DNA from: Pseudomonas zanjanensis
GTDB lineage: Bacteria > Pseudomonadota > Gammaproteobacteria > Pseudomonadales > Pseudomonadaceae
Assembly (NCBI RefSeq): GCF_014268745.2
Contig: NZ_JABWRB020000010.1
Coordinates: forward strand, 1-50,291
Direction: 5' to 3'
DNA: 50,291 bases
Position numbers and translations under genes: made by a program. Positions within the stretch are counted from its first letter, which is position 1. Every line of letters starts with the position of its first letter. The notes beneath the pieces were generated by a model, which was given only the letters and a program-made list of their open reading frames with translations, was not told where the DNA came from and searched no databases. Positions 17,212-26,030 of the stretch are shown here, piece after piece.

Positions 17212-18721
17212 AAAGATGCTTCTTTTTGTAGACGCCGAATAACTCGGTCCCAAGGCCTCCATTGCGAAAATGCTCGAGCTCCGCTCGCACCAGTTCAATC
17301 ACTAAGGCCCGGTCTTCAGCTTGTTCAAGATTGAAATTCCCGCTGTAGGCAAGATTCACCATTCGCCAGAGGAAGCAGTTGGTGCGGTAAACGTCTACCG
17401 GCTTCAGCCAACGCTCAAGGAGCGCGGTAATCTCCTCGCTTCGAATCCCCTCGAAACACCCAATCGAATGGTCCTTGTCCGGAATGACAGCATCGACAAC
17501 CTGAGTGTCTGCATTTAGTCGGTAGCGCGCCGGCAAGGAAGAGAATGCGGCGTCAGCGGCGATTATTGCGTCGGGCCACAAGCGATTGCCATTACGTCCC
17601 ACGGCCTCCCCCACACTCCAGAACTCTCCATCATTTTTCAAACTACGGGAGATAAAGCGCATGACCTTTTCCAGTTCTACCAAATGATGCAATGCCGACA
17701 CACAAATAATGACATCCCACTGTTCACCGGTAGGCACCAGGTTATTCGCATCCGCCACGATCAAATCGAGGTGGATCCCTGGCGGAAACTGCTTTGCCGC
17801 GATTTGAAGCAGATCTTCATTGATATCCAGCAACGACCATTCCACGCCTTCGGGAACAGCCGCTGACCAACCGGCCTCTATCCGCGCGGCGCCACTGCAG
17901 ATCGACAAGACCTTTATCGCCCCGTGGTCCGTGACTTTCCGGCGTAGCCTCGCTTGAAAGTCAGGCGGCATTTGCGGGACGTTCGCCCTCAGCAGACGCG
18001 TCGCATAGGCGTAGGCGGCCTCTCCTTCAAACGGCTCCAAAATGACCATGTCAGCCGGCGCACCAGGCCCTTGCGCCTGAACCGGTCCATTTAATCGGCG
18101 GACGGCGCGAGCAACGCCCATTGCCGTTTCACTCTGTCGCTCCTGGACGTTTGCATAGAACTCATTCCGGTAGACGCTGCTGAAGTGTGCGATCTCGTTT
18201 TTCATGCGCATGGGTTGATGGGTTTTCGCCAGAAGCGCTTTCATTTCCCACTCTCTGGCTATGCACAGGTCAGCGATCGCCAGCCAATCTGCCGTTGGAT
18301 CGTTCTTCGCCCCAGGCCCACACGCTACCAGGAGACGGCCACGCTTGCCCGCCAACCAAGCCAGATCCAAATCCACCGTCCTCCATTCCGACGCGGTATA
18401 GCCTCCGCCAACATGAAACGCTCCAAGTTGAAATTCGGCTTGAGCTTGATCATCGAAAAAAACAACTGAGCAGGTGAGGCCATCCGAACTGATGCTGGGT
18501 AGAGCCGCCGAAAAACGAACGTGCAAGGTTGTATCAGCAAACACCTGCAACTCGCTGCTTCGAAGGTGCTCTCCAGCGGTGAGAATCAGCGAATACCTGC
18601 CTTCTCTCAAATGCGTCACATGCATCCATTTCGGGTGCTCGGCCGGTTTAACGCCAGGCAATACGTCAAAAACCGCCGTCTCGTCGAGAAGAAAACTGCT
18701 CGTAGCGCCAGAATCATTCAA
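17186..18721 (-). CDS. Class I SAM-dependent methyltransferase with N-terminal beta-rich domain
   Basis: A 511-residue protein. Residues 1 to about 160 look like a beta-sandwich with alternating strands (RYSLILTAGEHL, TLHVRFSAALP, WRTVDLDLAWLAGKRGRLLVACG). Residues about 265-420 form a methyltransferase fold, with motif I IKVLSICSGAARIEAGW, the acidic end of strand 2 (SLLDINEDLL) and VADANNL. Motif I has SGA instead of GxG. The start codon is TTG at 18721, preceded by AGGGGA at a good distance; the next Met is at about residue 33. Base composition is visibly more AT-rich than its neighbours, which suggests recent acquisition. Such methyltransferases often act in glycan or polyketide-like pathways, but no target is evident here. 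Confidence 0.7.
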   Translation of the reverse strand: MNDSGATSSFLLDETAVFDVLPGVKPAEHPKWMHVTHLREGRYSLILTAGEHLRSSELQVFADTTLHVRFSAALPSISSDGLTCSVVFFDDQAQAEFQLGAFHVGGGYTASEWRTVDLDLAWLAGKRGRLLVACGPGAKNDPTADWLAIADLCIAREWEMKALLAKTHQPMRMKNEIAHFSSVYRNEFYANVQERQSETAMGVARAVRRLNGPVQAQGPGAPADMVILEPFEGEAAYAYATRLLRANVPQMPPDFQARLRRKVTDHGAIKVLSICSGAARIEAGWSAAVPEGVEWSLLDINEDLLQIAAKQFPPGIHLDLIVADANNLVPTGEQWDVIICVSALHHLVELEKVMRFISRSLKNDGEFWSVGEAVGRNGNRLWPDAIIAADAAFSSLPARYRLNADTQVVDAVIPDKDHSIGCFEGIRSEEITALLERWLKPVDVYRTNCFLWRMVNLAYSGNFNLEQAEDRALVIELVRAELEHFRNGGLGTELFGVYKKKHLFSDGASDR

Positions 18722-18826
18722 ACGGATTTCCCCTGTTCAGAATGGCAGAAGAGTCAGCATAGTCGGGCGGTCGAAAATCTCACCTTGAATTGGCCCACAT
18801 CCACGCCCCAATGAGGAGCGCCGTAT

Positions 18827-18862
18827 TGCACCAGCGTCCGCGAGGTGGTCGTTGATGGTGCA
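18827..18862 (+). promoter_or_regulatory. Possible NtrC site upstream of urtA
   Basis: TGCACCA at 18827-18833 and its exact inverse TGGTGCA at 18856-18862 are the half-sites of the NtrC consensus, but 22 bases apart rather than close together, so they may be two separate weak sites. They lie about 70-105 bases upstream of the sigma-54 element, where NtrC enhancers usually sit. Confidence 0.5.
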
Positions 18863-18916
18863 TTGTCGTTTCCTCTCCCGCCGCCAACCCCGCATTTCAA
18901 AGCTCTTTGCCCGACC

Positions 18917-18932
18917 GGGCACATCCCTTGCA
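18917..18932 (+). promoter_or_regulatory. Sigma-54 (RpoN) promoter for urtA
   Basis: GGGCACATCCCTTGCA matches the -24/-12 consensus TGGCAC-N5-TTGCA, with the GG and GC pairs at the correct spacing; only the first base differs. It is 61 bases before the urtA start and fits nitrogen control of urea uptake. The rest of 18722-18992 contains no gene. Confidence 0.75.
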
Positions 18933-18992
18933 AAAGCGCCTTCAGCGTTTGCATCTGCCACCTAAAACTCATAAGTCCATGGAGATCGCACA

Positions 18993-20258
18993 ATGAAGCG
19001 TCGTAGCTTGATCAAGGCTTTTACACTCTCGGCAAGTATTGCCGCGATGGGCATGGCCTGGACCGTCCAGGCCGCCGAGACCATCAAGGTCGGCATCTTG
19101 CATTCGCTGTCCGGCACCATGGCGATCTCCGAGACGTCCCTCAAGGACATGGCGTTGATGACCATCGACGAGATCAACGCCAAGGGTGGTGTGAACGGCA
19201 AGAAGCTCGAAGCGGTGGTCGTGGACCCGGCGTCGAACTGGCCGCTGTTCGCCGAAAAGGGCCGGCAGTTGCTGACCCAGGACAAGGTCGCCGTGGTGTT
19301 CGGCTGCTGGACCTCGGTGTCGCGTAAATCCGTGTTGCCGGTATTCGAAGAACTCAATGGCCTGCTGTTCTACCCGGTGCAATACGAAGGCGAAGAAATG
19401 TCGCCCAACGTGTTCTACACCGGCGCGGCGCCAAACCAGCAGGCGATTCCGGCGGTGGAATACCTGATGAGCGAAGAAGGCGGCAGCGCCAAGCGTTATT
19501 TCCTGCTGGGCACCGACTACGTCTACCCGCGCACCACCAACAAGATCCTGCGTTCGTTCCTGCACTCCAAAGGCGTGGCGGACAAGGACATCGAAGAGGT
19601 CTATACCCCGTTCGGCCACAGCGACTACCAGACCATCGTGGCCAACATCAAGAAATTCTCGGCCGGTGGCAAGACCGCGGTCATCTCCACCGTGAACGGC
19701 GACTCCAACGTGCCGTTCTACAAAGAACTGGCGAACCAGGGCCTGAAGGCCACCGACGTACCGGTCGTGGCGTTCTCGGTGGGCGAAGAAGAACTGCGCG
19801 GCATCGACACCAAGCCACTGGTGGGCAACCTGGCGGCGTGGAATTACTTCGAGTCCGTGGATAACCCGGCGAATAAGAAATTCGTCGATTCCTGGAAAGC
19901 CTACGCCAAGGCCAAGAACCTGCCGGGCGCCGACAAAGCGGTGACCAACGACCCGATGGAGGCCACCTACGTCGGCATCCACATGTGGGCGCAAGCGGTG
20001 GAAAAAGCCAAGTCCACCGACGTCGACAAAGTCCGCGAAGCCCTGGCCGGCCAGACCTTCGCCGCACCGTCGGGCTACACCCTGACCATGGACAAAACCA
20101 ACCACCACCTGCACAAGCCGGTGATGATCGGCGAGATCCAGGCCGACGGTCAGTTCAACGTGGTCTGGCAGACCGAAGGGCCGATCCGCGCGCAACCGTG
20201 GAGCCCCTTCATCGCCGGCAACGACAAGAAGCCTGACTATGCGGTGAAGAGCAACTGA
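18993..20258 (+). CDS. urtA: Urea ABC transporter, periplasmic binding protein
   Basis: UrtA captures urea in the periplasm for the UrtBCDE importer. The 421-residue precursor has a signal peptide ending at WTVQA/AE; the MKRRSLIKAF start has twin arginines and could use Tat. The mature part shows the branched-chain amino-acid binding protein fold (Peripla_BP_5), opening IKVGILHSLSGTMAISE, as in UrtA and AmiC-type receptors. A GGAG site precedes the ATG. It is first in the urt-ure cluster and has its own sigma-54 promoter match upstream, consistent with induction under nitrogen limitation. Confidence 0.95.
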   Translation: MKRRSLIKAFTLSASIAAMGMAWTVQAAETIKVGILHSLSGTMAISETSLKDMALMTIDEINAKGGVNGKKLEAVVVDPASNWPLFAEKGRQLLTQDKVAVVFGCWTSVSRKSVLPVFEELNGLLFYPVQYEGEEMSPNVFYTGAAPNQQAIPAVEYLMSEEGGSAKRYFLLGTDYVYPRTTNKILRSFLHSKGVADKDIEEVYTPFGHSDYQTIVANIKKFSAGGKTAVISTVNGDSNVPFYKELANQGLKATDVPVVAFSVGEEELRGIDTKPLVGNLAAWNYFESVDNPANKKFVDSWKAYAKAKNLPGADKAVTNDPMEATYVGIHMWAQAVEKAKSTDVDKVREALAGQTFAAPSGYTLTMDKTNHHLHKPVMIGEIQADGQFNVVWQTEGPIRAQPWSPFIAGNDKKPDYAVKSN

Positions 20259-20308
20259 GCCCATGGGTGTCGGCCCGGGCATGACGCTCGGGTCCGACAC
20301 AACTCCCT

Positions 20309-20397
20309 TGTGGGAGCGGGCTTGCTCGCGAATGCGGAGTGTCAGTCAAAGTTGTTCTGCCTGACCCACCGCCTTCGCGAGCAAGCCCGCTCCCACA
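20309..20397. repeat. REP doublet, GTGGGAGCGGGC family
   Basis: The inverted arms TGTGGGAGCGGGCTTGCTCG and its complement lie in the 166-base gap between urtA and urtB. A hairpin here may stabilise the upstream urtA transcript so that more binding protein is made than permease, as is known for malE-malF; this is inference. Confidence 0.92.
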
Positions 20398-20424
20398 AAA
20401 GAAGTTTTGCGCAAGGCCAACAAT

Positions 20425-21927
20425 ATGCCCACTGCCCTCCACCGCTTGATCCTCGCCATCGCACTGTTACTGCCGATGGCCTCATACGCCGGTGACGCCG
20501 AAGACTTCGTCGCCGCCAACCCGACCCAGCAGGCCAAGCTTCTGGAAACCTGGGCCGCGCAGCCGGAGCCTGAGCGTGTCGAACTGATCAACGCCCTGCA
20601 ACAAGGCCAGTTGACCGTCGACGGCCAACCCAAGACCCTGCGCCTGAACAACCGCTTGCGCGGGCTGATCGAAACCGCCCTGGCCAGCCATCAACTGCTC
20701 GCCGTCGATGCCCGCGTACGCCTGGCCGCCGCGCAGCAACTGCAAAAAAGCGCCCGCCCGGCGCAACTGGCGTTTCTCGATCGGCAATTGGCCGGCGAGC
20801 AGGACGAAGACGTACACGCCGCCCTGAGCCTGGCCCTGGCGAACCTGCAACTGGTGGACACCAACCCCAACGTGCGCCTGGCCGCCGTCCGCCTGCTGGG
20901 GGAAACCGGCGACCCGCTGGCCCGCACCCGCCTGGAAGGACTGCTCGAACCCGGCGTCGAAACCGATGCCGCCGTGCGCACCGCCGCTGAGACCAGCCTC
21001 AGCCAGGTCAAGCGCAAGCTCCTGGTGGGCGAGTTGCTGGGCCAGGCGTTCAGCGGCATGTCCCTGGGCTCGATTTTGCTGCTCGCCGCCCTCGGCCTGG
21101 CGATCACCTTCGGCCTGCTGGGGGTGATCAACATGGCCCACGGCGAGATGCTCATGCTCGGCGCCTACTCCACCTACGTGGTGCAGATGCTGTTCCAGCG
21201 CTTCGCCCCGAACGCCATCGAGTTCTATCCGCTGATCGCTTTGCCGGTGGCGTTTTTTATCACCGCCGCCATCGGCATGGCCCTGGAGCGCACGGTGATC
21301 CGCCACCTCTACGGACGGCCGCTGGAAACCCTGCTCGCCACCTGGGGCATCAGCCTGATGCTGATCCAATTGGTGCGCCTGGTGTTCGGCGCGCAGAACG
21401 TCGAAGTCGCCAACCCGGCGTGGCTGTCGGGCGGGATCCAGGTGTTGCCGAACCTGGTGTTGCCGTACAACCGCATCGTGATCATCGCCTTCGCGCTGTT
21501 CGTGGTGGCGCTGACCTGGCTGCTGCTGAACAAGACGCGCCTGGGCCTGAACGTCCGCGCGGTGACCCAGAACCGCAACATGGCCGCCTGCTGCGGCGTG
21601 CCCACCGGGCGCGTGGACATGCTCGCCTTCGGCCTCGGCTCGGGCATCGCCGGGCTCGGGGGCGTGGCCCTGAGCCAGATCGGCAACGTCGGCCCGGACC
21701 TGGGCCAGAGCTACATCATCGACTCGTTCCTGGTGGTGGTGCTCGGCGGCGTCGGCCAGTTGGCCGGTAGCGTGTTCGCCGCGTTCGGCCTGGGCATCGC
21801 CAACAAGATCCTTGAACCGCAGATCGGCGCCGTGCTCGGCAAGATCCTGATCCTCGCGCTGATCATTCTGTTCATCCAGAAGCGTCCGCAAGGCCTCTTC
21901 GCGCTCAAAGGACGGGTAATCGACTGA
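20425..21927 (+). CDS. urtB: Urea ABC transporter permease
   Basis: One of the two membrane subunits of the urea importer. From the ATG at 20425 (AAGG upstream) the 500-residue protein has a signal-like start and an extra periplasmic region of about 200 residues typical of UrtB, which includes HEAT-like helices. The LivH-type permease domain follows from about 210 (LLLAALGLAITFGLLGVINMAHGEMLMLGAYSTYVV). A TTG at 20407 would add six residues and is less likely. The stop overlaps the urtC start by one base (TGATG). Confidence 0.94.
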   Translation: MPTALHRLILAIALLLPMASYAGDAEDFVAANPTQQAKLLETWAAQPEPERVELINALQQGQLTVDGQPKTLRLNNRLRGLIETALASHQLLAVDARVRLAAAQQLQKSARPAQLAFLDRQLAGEQDEDVHAALSLALANLQLVDTNPNVRLAAVRLLGETGDPLARTRLEGLLEPGVETDAAVRTAAETSLSQVKRKLLVGELLGQAFSGMSLGSILLLAALGLAITFGLLGVINMAHGEMLMLGAYSTYVVQMLFQRFAPNAIEFYPLIALPVAFFITAAIGMALERTVIRHLYGRPLETLLATWGISLMLIQLVRLVFGAQNVEVANPAWLSGGIQVLPNLVLPYNRIVIIAFALFVVALTWLLLNKTRLGLNVRAVTQNRNMAACCGVPTGRVDMLAFGLGSGIAGLGGVALSQIGNVGPDLGQSYIIDSFLVVVLGGVGQLAGSVFAAFGLGIANKILEPQIGAVLGKILILALIILFIQKRPQGLFALKGRVID

Positions 21928-23003
21928 TGAACCAGCCCCTGATGCTCACGGCCACGCAAAAGGCCGGCCCCAAAGTTACCCTCGCCGTCGGCGCGCTGAT
22001 CCTCGCCGTGCTGCTGAGCCTGCCGCTGCTGTCGCTGCTGGCGGCGGACCATCCGCTGCACGTCTCGGCCTACACCCTGACCCTGGTGGGCAAGATTCTC
22101 TGCTATGCCATCGTCGCCTTGGCGCTGGACCTGGTCTGGGGCTACGCCGGCTTGCTCTCCCTGGGCCACGGTTTGTTCTTCGCCCTGGGCGGCTATGCCA
22201 TGGGCATGTACCTGATGCGCCAGGCCGCCGGGGATGGCTTGCCGGCATTCATGACCTTCCTGTCGTGGTCCGAGTTGCCCTGGTACTGGGCCGGCACCGA
22301 CAGTTTCCTCTGGGCGATGTGCCTGGTGGTGCTGGCGCCGGGTTTGCTGGCCTTGGTGTTTGGTTTCTTCGCCTTCCGCTCGCGGATCAAGGGCGTGTAT
22401 TTCTCGATCATGACCCAGGCCCTGACCTTCGCCGGAATGTTGCTGTTCTTCCGCAACGAAACCGGGTTTGGCGGCAATAACGGCTTCACCAACTTCCGTT
22501 CGATCCTGGGTTTTGGCATCACCGAGCCAGGCACCCGGGCGGTGCTGTTTTTCGCCACGGTGTTGCTGCTGGTGACGAGCCTGTTCATCGGCTGGCGCCT
22601 GGCCCGCAGCAAGTTCGGCCGGGTGCTGACCGCCCTGCGCGACGCGGAAAACCGCCTGATGTTCTGCGGCTACGATCCCCGGGGGTTCAAGCTGTTCGTC
22701 TGGGTCTTGAGCGCGGTGTTGTGCGGTTTGGCCGGGGCGTTGTATGTGCCGCAGGTGGGCATCATCAACCCCAGCGAAATGTCGCCGACCAACTCCATCG
22801 AAGCCGCCGTGTGGGTCGCCCTCGGCGGACGCGGCACGTTGATCGGGCCGTTGCTGGGCGCCGGCGTCGTCAATGGCATGAAGAGCTGGTTCACCGTGGC
22901 GTTTCCTGAGTATTGGCTGTTCTTCCTCGGCGCCCTGTTCATCGTTGTTACGCTGTATCTGCCTAAAGGCGTGATCGGCTTGCTGAAGAAAAGGGGCGAA
23001 TGA
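21927..23003 (+). CDS. urtC: Urea ABC transporter permease
   Basis: The second membrane subunit, LivM family, 358 residues with about nine helices. It contains ALDLVWGYAGLLSLGHGLFFALGGYAMGMY and the C-terminal GLAGALYVPQVGIINPSEM and AVWVALGGRGTLIGPLLGA blocks. The start overlaps urtB and the stop overlaps urtD, so the three are translationally coupled. Confidence 0.95.
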   Translation: MNQPLMLTATQKAGPKVTLAVGALILAVLLSLPLLSLLAADHPLHVSAYTLTLVGKILCYAIVALALDLVWGYAGLLSLGHGLFFALGGYAMGMYLMRQAAGDGLPAFMTFLSWSELPWYWAGTDSFLWAMCLVVLAPGLLALVFGFFAFRSRIKGVYFSIMTQALTFAGMLLFFRNETGFGGNNGFTNFRSILGFGITEPGTRAVLFFATVLLLVTSLFIGWRLARSKFGRVLTALRDAENRLMFCGYDPRGFKLFVWVLSAVLCGLAGALYVPQVGIINPSEMSPTNSIEAAVWVALGGRGTLIGPLLGAGVVNGMKSWFTVAFPEYWLFFLGALFIVVTLYLPKGVIGLLKKRGE

Positions 23004-23863
23004 TGCGCATCACTCCAACGGCGGATTTCATGCTCGAACCCATTCTGGAGCCCAACAAAGACCAAGGCAGCAGCCGCGACGCCATTGGCCTCGGCCAGGC
23101 GGCCGGCGTGGGCCTGAACACCCGCCACGGCACCATCCTGACCCTGGAAGACATCAGCGTCAGCTTCGATGGTTTCAAGGCCTTGAACGATTTGAACCTG
23201 TACATCGGCGTCGGTGAGTTGCGCTGCATCATCGGCCCCAACGGCGCGGGCAAAACCACGTTGATGGATGTCATCACCGGCAAGACCCGCCCCAGCCACG
23301 GCAAGGCCTGGTTCGGCGAGACCCTCGACCTGACGACCATGAGCGAAGTACAGATCGCCCAGGCCGGCATCGGTCGCAAGTTCCAGAAACCGACGGTGTT
23401 CGAAGCCCTGAGCGTGTTCGAGAACCTGGAGCTGGCGCTCAAGACCGACAAATCGGTGTGGGCCAGCTTGCGGGCAAGACTGACCGGCGAGCAGCACGAC
23501 CGCATCAACGAAGTGCTCGAGACCATCCGTCTCACCACCTCGGTCAACCGCGCCGCCGGGCTGTTGTCCCACGGCCAGAAGCAGTTCCTGGAGATCGGCA
23601 TGCTGTTGGTGCAGGACCCGCAATTGCTGCTGCTCGACGAACCGGTGGCGGGCATGACCGACGCGGAAACCGAGTTCACCGCCGAGCTGTTCAAGTCCCT
23701 GGCGGGCAAGCATTCGCTGATGGTGGTGGAGCACGACATGGGCTTCGTCGGCGCGATCGCCGACCACGTCACCGTGTTGCACCAGGGCAGCGTGCTGGCC
23801 GAAGGGTCGCTGGAACAGGTGCAGGCCGATGAGCGGGTGATCGAGGTTTACCTCGGTCGCTAG
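23000..23863 (+). CDS. urtD: Urea ABC transporter ATPase
   Basis: A LivG-type ATPase of 287 residues. Walker A is GPNGAGKTT, the signature region is the degenerate LLSHGQKQFLEIG, and Walker B is LLLLDEPVAGM. An N-terminal extension of about 45 residues before the ABC core is usual for UrtD. The start overlaps the urtC stop (ATGATG). It forms a heterodimer with UrtE. Confidence 0.95.
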   Translation: MMRITPTADFMLEPILEPNKDQGSSRDAIGLGQAAGVGLNTRHGTILTLEDISVSFDGFKALNDLNLYIGVGELRCIIGPNGAGKTTLMDVITGKTRPSHGKAWFGETLDLTTMSEVQIAQAGIGRKFQKPTVFEALSVFENLELALKTDKSVWASLRARLTGEQHDRINEVLETIRLTTSVNRAAGLLSHGQKQFLEIGMLLVQDPQLLLLDEPVAGMTDAETEFTAELFKSLAGKHSLMVVEHDMGFVGAIADHVTVLHQGSVLAEGSLEQVQADERVIEVYLGR

Positions 23864-23885
23864 ATCTGCAAACACTGTTGCTTCC

Positions 23886-23974
23886 TGTGGGAGCGAGCCT
23901 GCTCGCGAATGCGGGATATCAGTCGGGACAACTGTGACTGACACACCGCTTTCGCGAGCAGGCTCGCTCCCACA
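23886..23974. repeat. REP doublet, GTGGGAGCGAGC family
   Basis: The inverted arms TGTGGGAGCGAGCCTGCTCG and its complement lie between urtD and urtE, separating the two ATPase genes by about 130 bases. Confidence 0.92.
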
Positions 23975-23997
23975 AGGGATACAAGGGGATTCAAGAC

Positions 23998-24696
23998 ATG
24001 CTGCAAGTCGAAAAGCTCCACCAATACTACGGCGGTAGCCACATCCTGCGCGGCCTGTCGTTCGACGTGAAGGTTGGCGAGGTGACGTGCCTGCTGGGTC
24101 GCAACGGCGTGGGCAAGACCACCCTGCTCAAATGCCTGATGGGCCTGCTGCCGGCCAAGGAGGGCGCGGTGAATTGGGAAGGCAAGGCCATCACCACGTT
24201 CAAGCCGCACCAACGGGTGCACGCCGGCATTGCCTACGTGCCCCAGGGCCGGGAGATTTTTGGGCGGCTGACGGTGGAAGAAAACCTGCTGATGGGCCTG
24301 TCGCGCTTTCCGGGTTCAGAAGCCAAGGAAGTGCCAGCCTTTATCTACGAATTGTTCCCGGTGCTGCTGCAGATGAAACAGCGCCGGGGCGGTGACCTGT
24401 CCGGCGGCCAGCAACAGCAGCTCGCCATCGGCCGGGCCCTGGCCAGTCGGCCGCGCTTGCTGATTCTCGACGAGCCCACCGAAGGCATCCAGCCGTCGGT
24501 GATCAAGGAGATCGGCGCGGTGATCAAGAAACTGGCGGCCCGGGGCGACATGGCGATTTTGCTGGTGGAGCAGTTCTACGATTTCGCCGCCGAGCTGGCC
24601 GATCAGTACCTGGTGATGTCCCGGGGCGAGATCGTGCAGCAGGGCCGCGGAGAAAATATGGAAGCCGAGGGTGTACGCGGGCTGGTAACGATCTAG
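23998..24696 (+). CDS. urtE: Urea ABC transporter ATPase
   Basis: A LivF-type ATPase of 232 residues. It starts MLQVEKLHQYYGGSHILRGL, with Walker A GRNGVGKTT, signature LSGGQQQQLAIGRAL and Walker B LLILDEPTEGI. It pairs with UrtD. ureD follows after 30 bases, so uptake and hydrolysis genes may share a transcript. Confidence 0.95.
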   Translation: MLQVEKLHQYYGGSHILRGLSFDVKVGEVTCLLGRNGVGKTTLLKCLMGLLPAKEGAVNWEGKAITTFKPHQRVHAGIAYVPQGREIFGRLTVEENLLMGLSRFPGSEAKEVPAFIYELFPVLLQMKQRRGGDLSGGQQQQLAIGRALASRPRLLILDEPTEGIQPSVIKEIGAVIKKLAARGDMAILLVEQFYDFAAELADQYLVMSRGEIVQQGRGENMEAEGVRGLVTI

Positions 24697-24726
24697 GCTT
24701 AGCGTCCCGACGACAATCAGAAAATC

Positions 24727-25569
24727 ATGAATCTACCTGTATCGCCATCAGCCCTGTTCACCCCCAACTGGCATGCCGAGCTGGACTTGGGCTATGCCCG
24801 CTTCGGCGATTGCACACGCCCGGTACAGCGTCGCCACAAAGGCCCGCTGCGGGTGCAGAAGCATTTGTACGCTGAAGGCCCCGAGGTGTGCCAGCACATC
24901 ATCGTCCACCCGCCCGGCGGGATTGCCGGCGGTGATCGACTGGACATCTCGGCCCACGTCGGCCCGGGCGCCTGGGCGCAGCTGACCAGCCCTGGCGCGG
25001 CCAAGTGGTACCGCGCCGCCGGCCCGGCGTACCAGCAACTGACCCTGAGCGTGGCCCCCGGCGCGACCCTGGAATGGCTGCCCCAGGAAACCATCGTCTT
25101 CAGTGCGGCCCAGGCCGAGCTCAGCACGGGCATCGACCTGCAGGGCGATGCCCGGTTGTTCTACTGGGACATGGTTGCCCTCGGCCGTCCGGCCAGCGGC
25201 GAGCGATTCGACCTTGGGCACTTTCAATCGCGGCTGGACATCCGTCGCGACGGCCAGTTGCTGTGGCATGAGCGCCAGCGCATCGGCGGCGGCGATGGGC
25301 TGCTGGACTCGCCCATCGGCCTGGGCGGTGACCCGGTGTTCGCCACGTTGCTGGTGACCGGCGAGATCGACAGCGAACTGCTTGAACGCTGCCGATCCCT
25401 CGGCCATGCCGTGCGCGGCGACCTGACCCAACTGCCCGGTTTGCTCGTGGCCCGTTGCCTGGCGAGCGAGGCGCTGCTGGCGCGGGGGTGGTTGATTGAG
25501 TTGTGGCGCTTGCTCAGGCCTGCATTGCTCGGAAGAGAAGCCATGCCACCGAGAATCTGGAGTACCTGA
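24727..25569 (+). CDS. ureD: Urease accessory protein
   Basis: UreD (UreH) joins UreF and UreG in the complex that delivers nickel to urease. The 280-residue protein has the family blocks HHPPGGIAGGD-like (IVHPPGGIAGGDRLDI), TSPGAAKWYR and EWLPQETIVF. Length is normal. It precedes the structural genes, as in other pseudomonads. Confidence 0.95.
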   Translation: MNLPVSPSALFTPNWHAELDLGYARFGDCTRPVQRRHKGPLRVQKHLYAEGPEVCQHIIVHPPGGIAGGDRLDISAHVGPGAWAQLTSPGAAKWYRAAGPAYQQLTLSVAPGATLEWLPQETIVFSAAQAELSTGIDLQGDARLFYWDMVALGRPASGERFDLGHFQSRLDIRRDGQLLWHERQRIGGGDGLLDSPIGLGGDPVFATLLVTGEIDSELLERCRSLGHAVRGDLTQLPGLLVARCLASEALLARGWLIELWRLLRPALLGREAMPPRIWST

Positions 25570-25581
25570 ATCTGCTTTCCC

Positions 25582-25671
25582 TGTGGGAGCGGGCTTGCTC
25601 GCGAATGCGGTCCCACATACAACATTTGAGTCGACTGACACACCGCCTTCGCGAGCAAGCCCGCTCCCACA
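25582..25671. repeat. REP doublet, GTGGGAGCGGGC family
   Basis: The inverted arms TGTGGGAGCGGGCTTGCTCG and its complement lie between ureD and ureA. Confidence 0.92.
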
Positions 25672-25718
25672 GTGGAATGTGTTTAACGCAAAAAATTATC
25701 TGCCCTTATGGATTGCAC

Positions 25719-26021
25719 ATGGACCTGACCCCACGCGAAAAAGACAAGATGCTGATCTTCACCGCCGGCCTCGTCGCCGAACGGCGGTTGGCTCGAGGCT
25801 TGAAACTCAACTACCCGGAGGCCATGGCCTACATCTCCGCCGCGCTGCTGGAAGGCGCCCGCGACGGCCAGACCGTGGCCGAGCTGATGCACTACGGCAC
25901 CACGCTGCTGAGCCGCGAGCAGGTGATGGAAGGTATCCCGGAGATGATCCCGGAGATCCAGGTCGAAGCGACGTTTCCCGACGGCACCAAACTGGTCACC
26001 GTCCACCAGCCCATCGCCTGA
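25719..26021 (+). CDS. ureA: Urease gamma subunit
   Basis: The small structural subunit of urease, 100 residues, starting MDLTPREKDKMLIFTAGLVAERR and containing the conserved LNYPEAMAYISAALLEGARDGQTVAELM. The frame is open upstream through a REP element, but family alignment fixes the ATG at 25719. No strong ribosome site is visible before it. Confidence 0.96.
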   Translation: MDLTPREKDKMLIFTAGLVAERRLARGLKLNYPEAMAYISAALLEGARDGQTVAELMHYGTTLLSREQVMEGIPEMIPEIQVEATFPDGTKLVTVHQPIA

Positions 26022-26030
26022 GGCCACGCC

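Noticed and set aside
20482..21891. A 469-codon minus-strand open frame
   Set aside because: Shadow of urtB, with His/Gln/Ala-rich composition typical of antisense frames.
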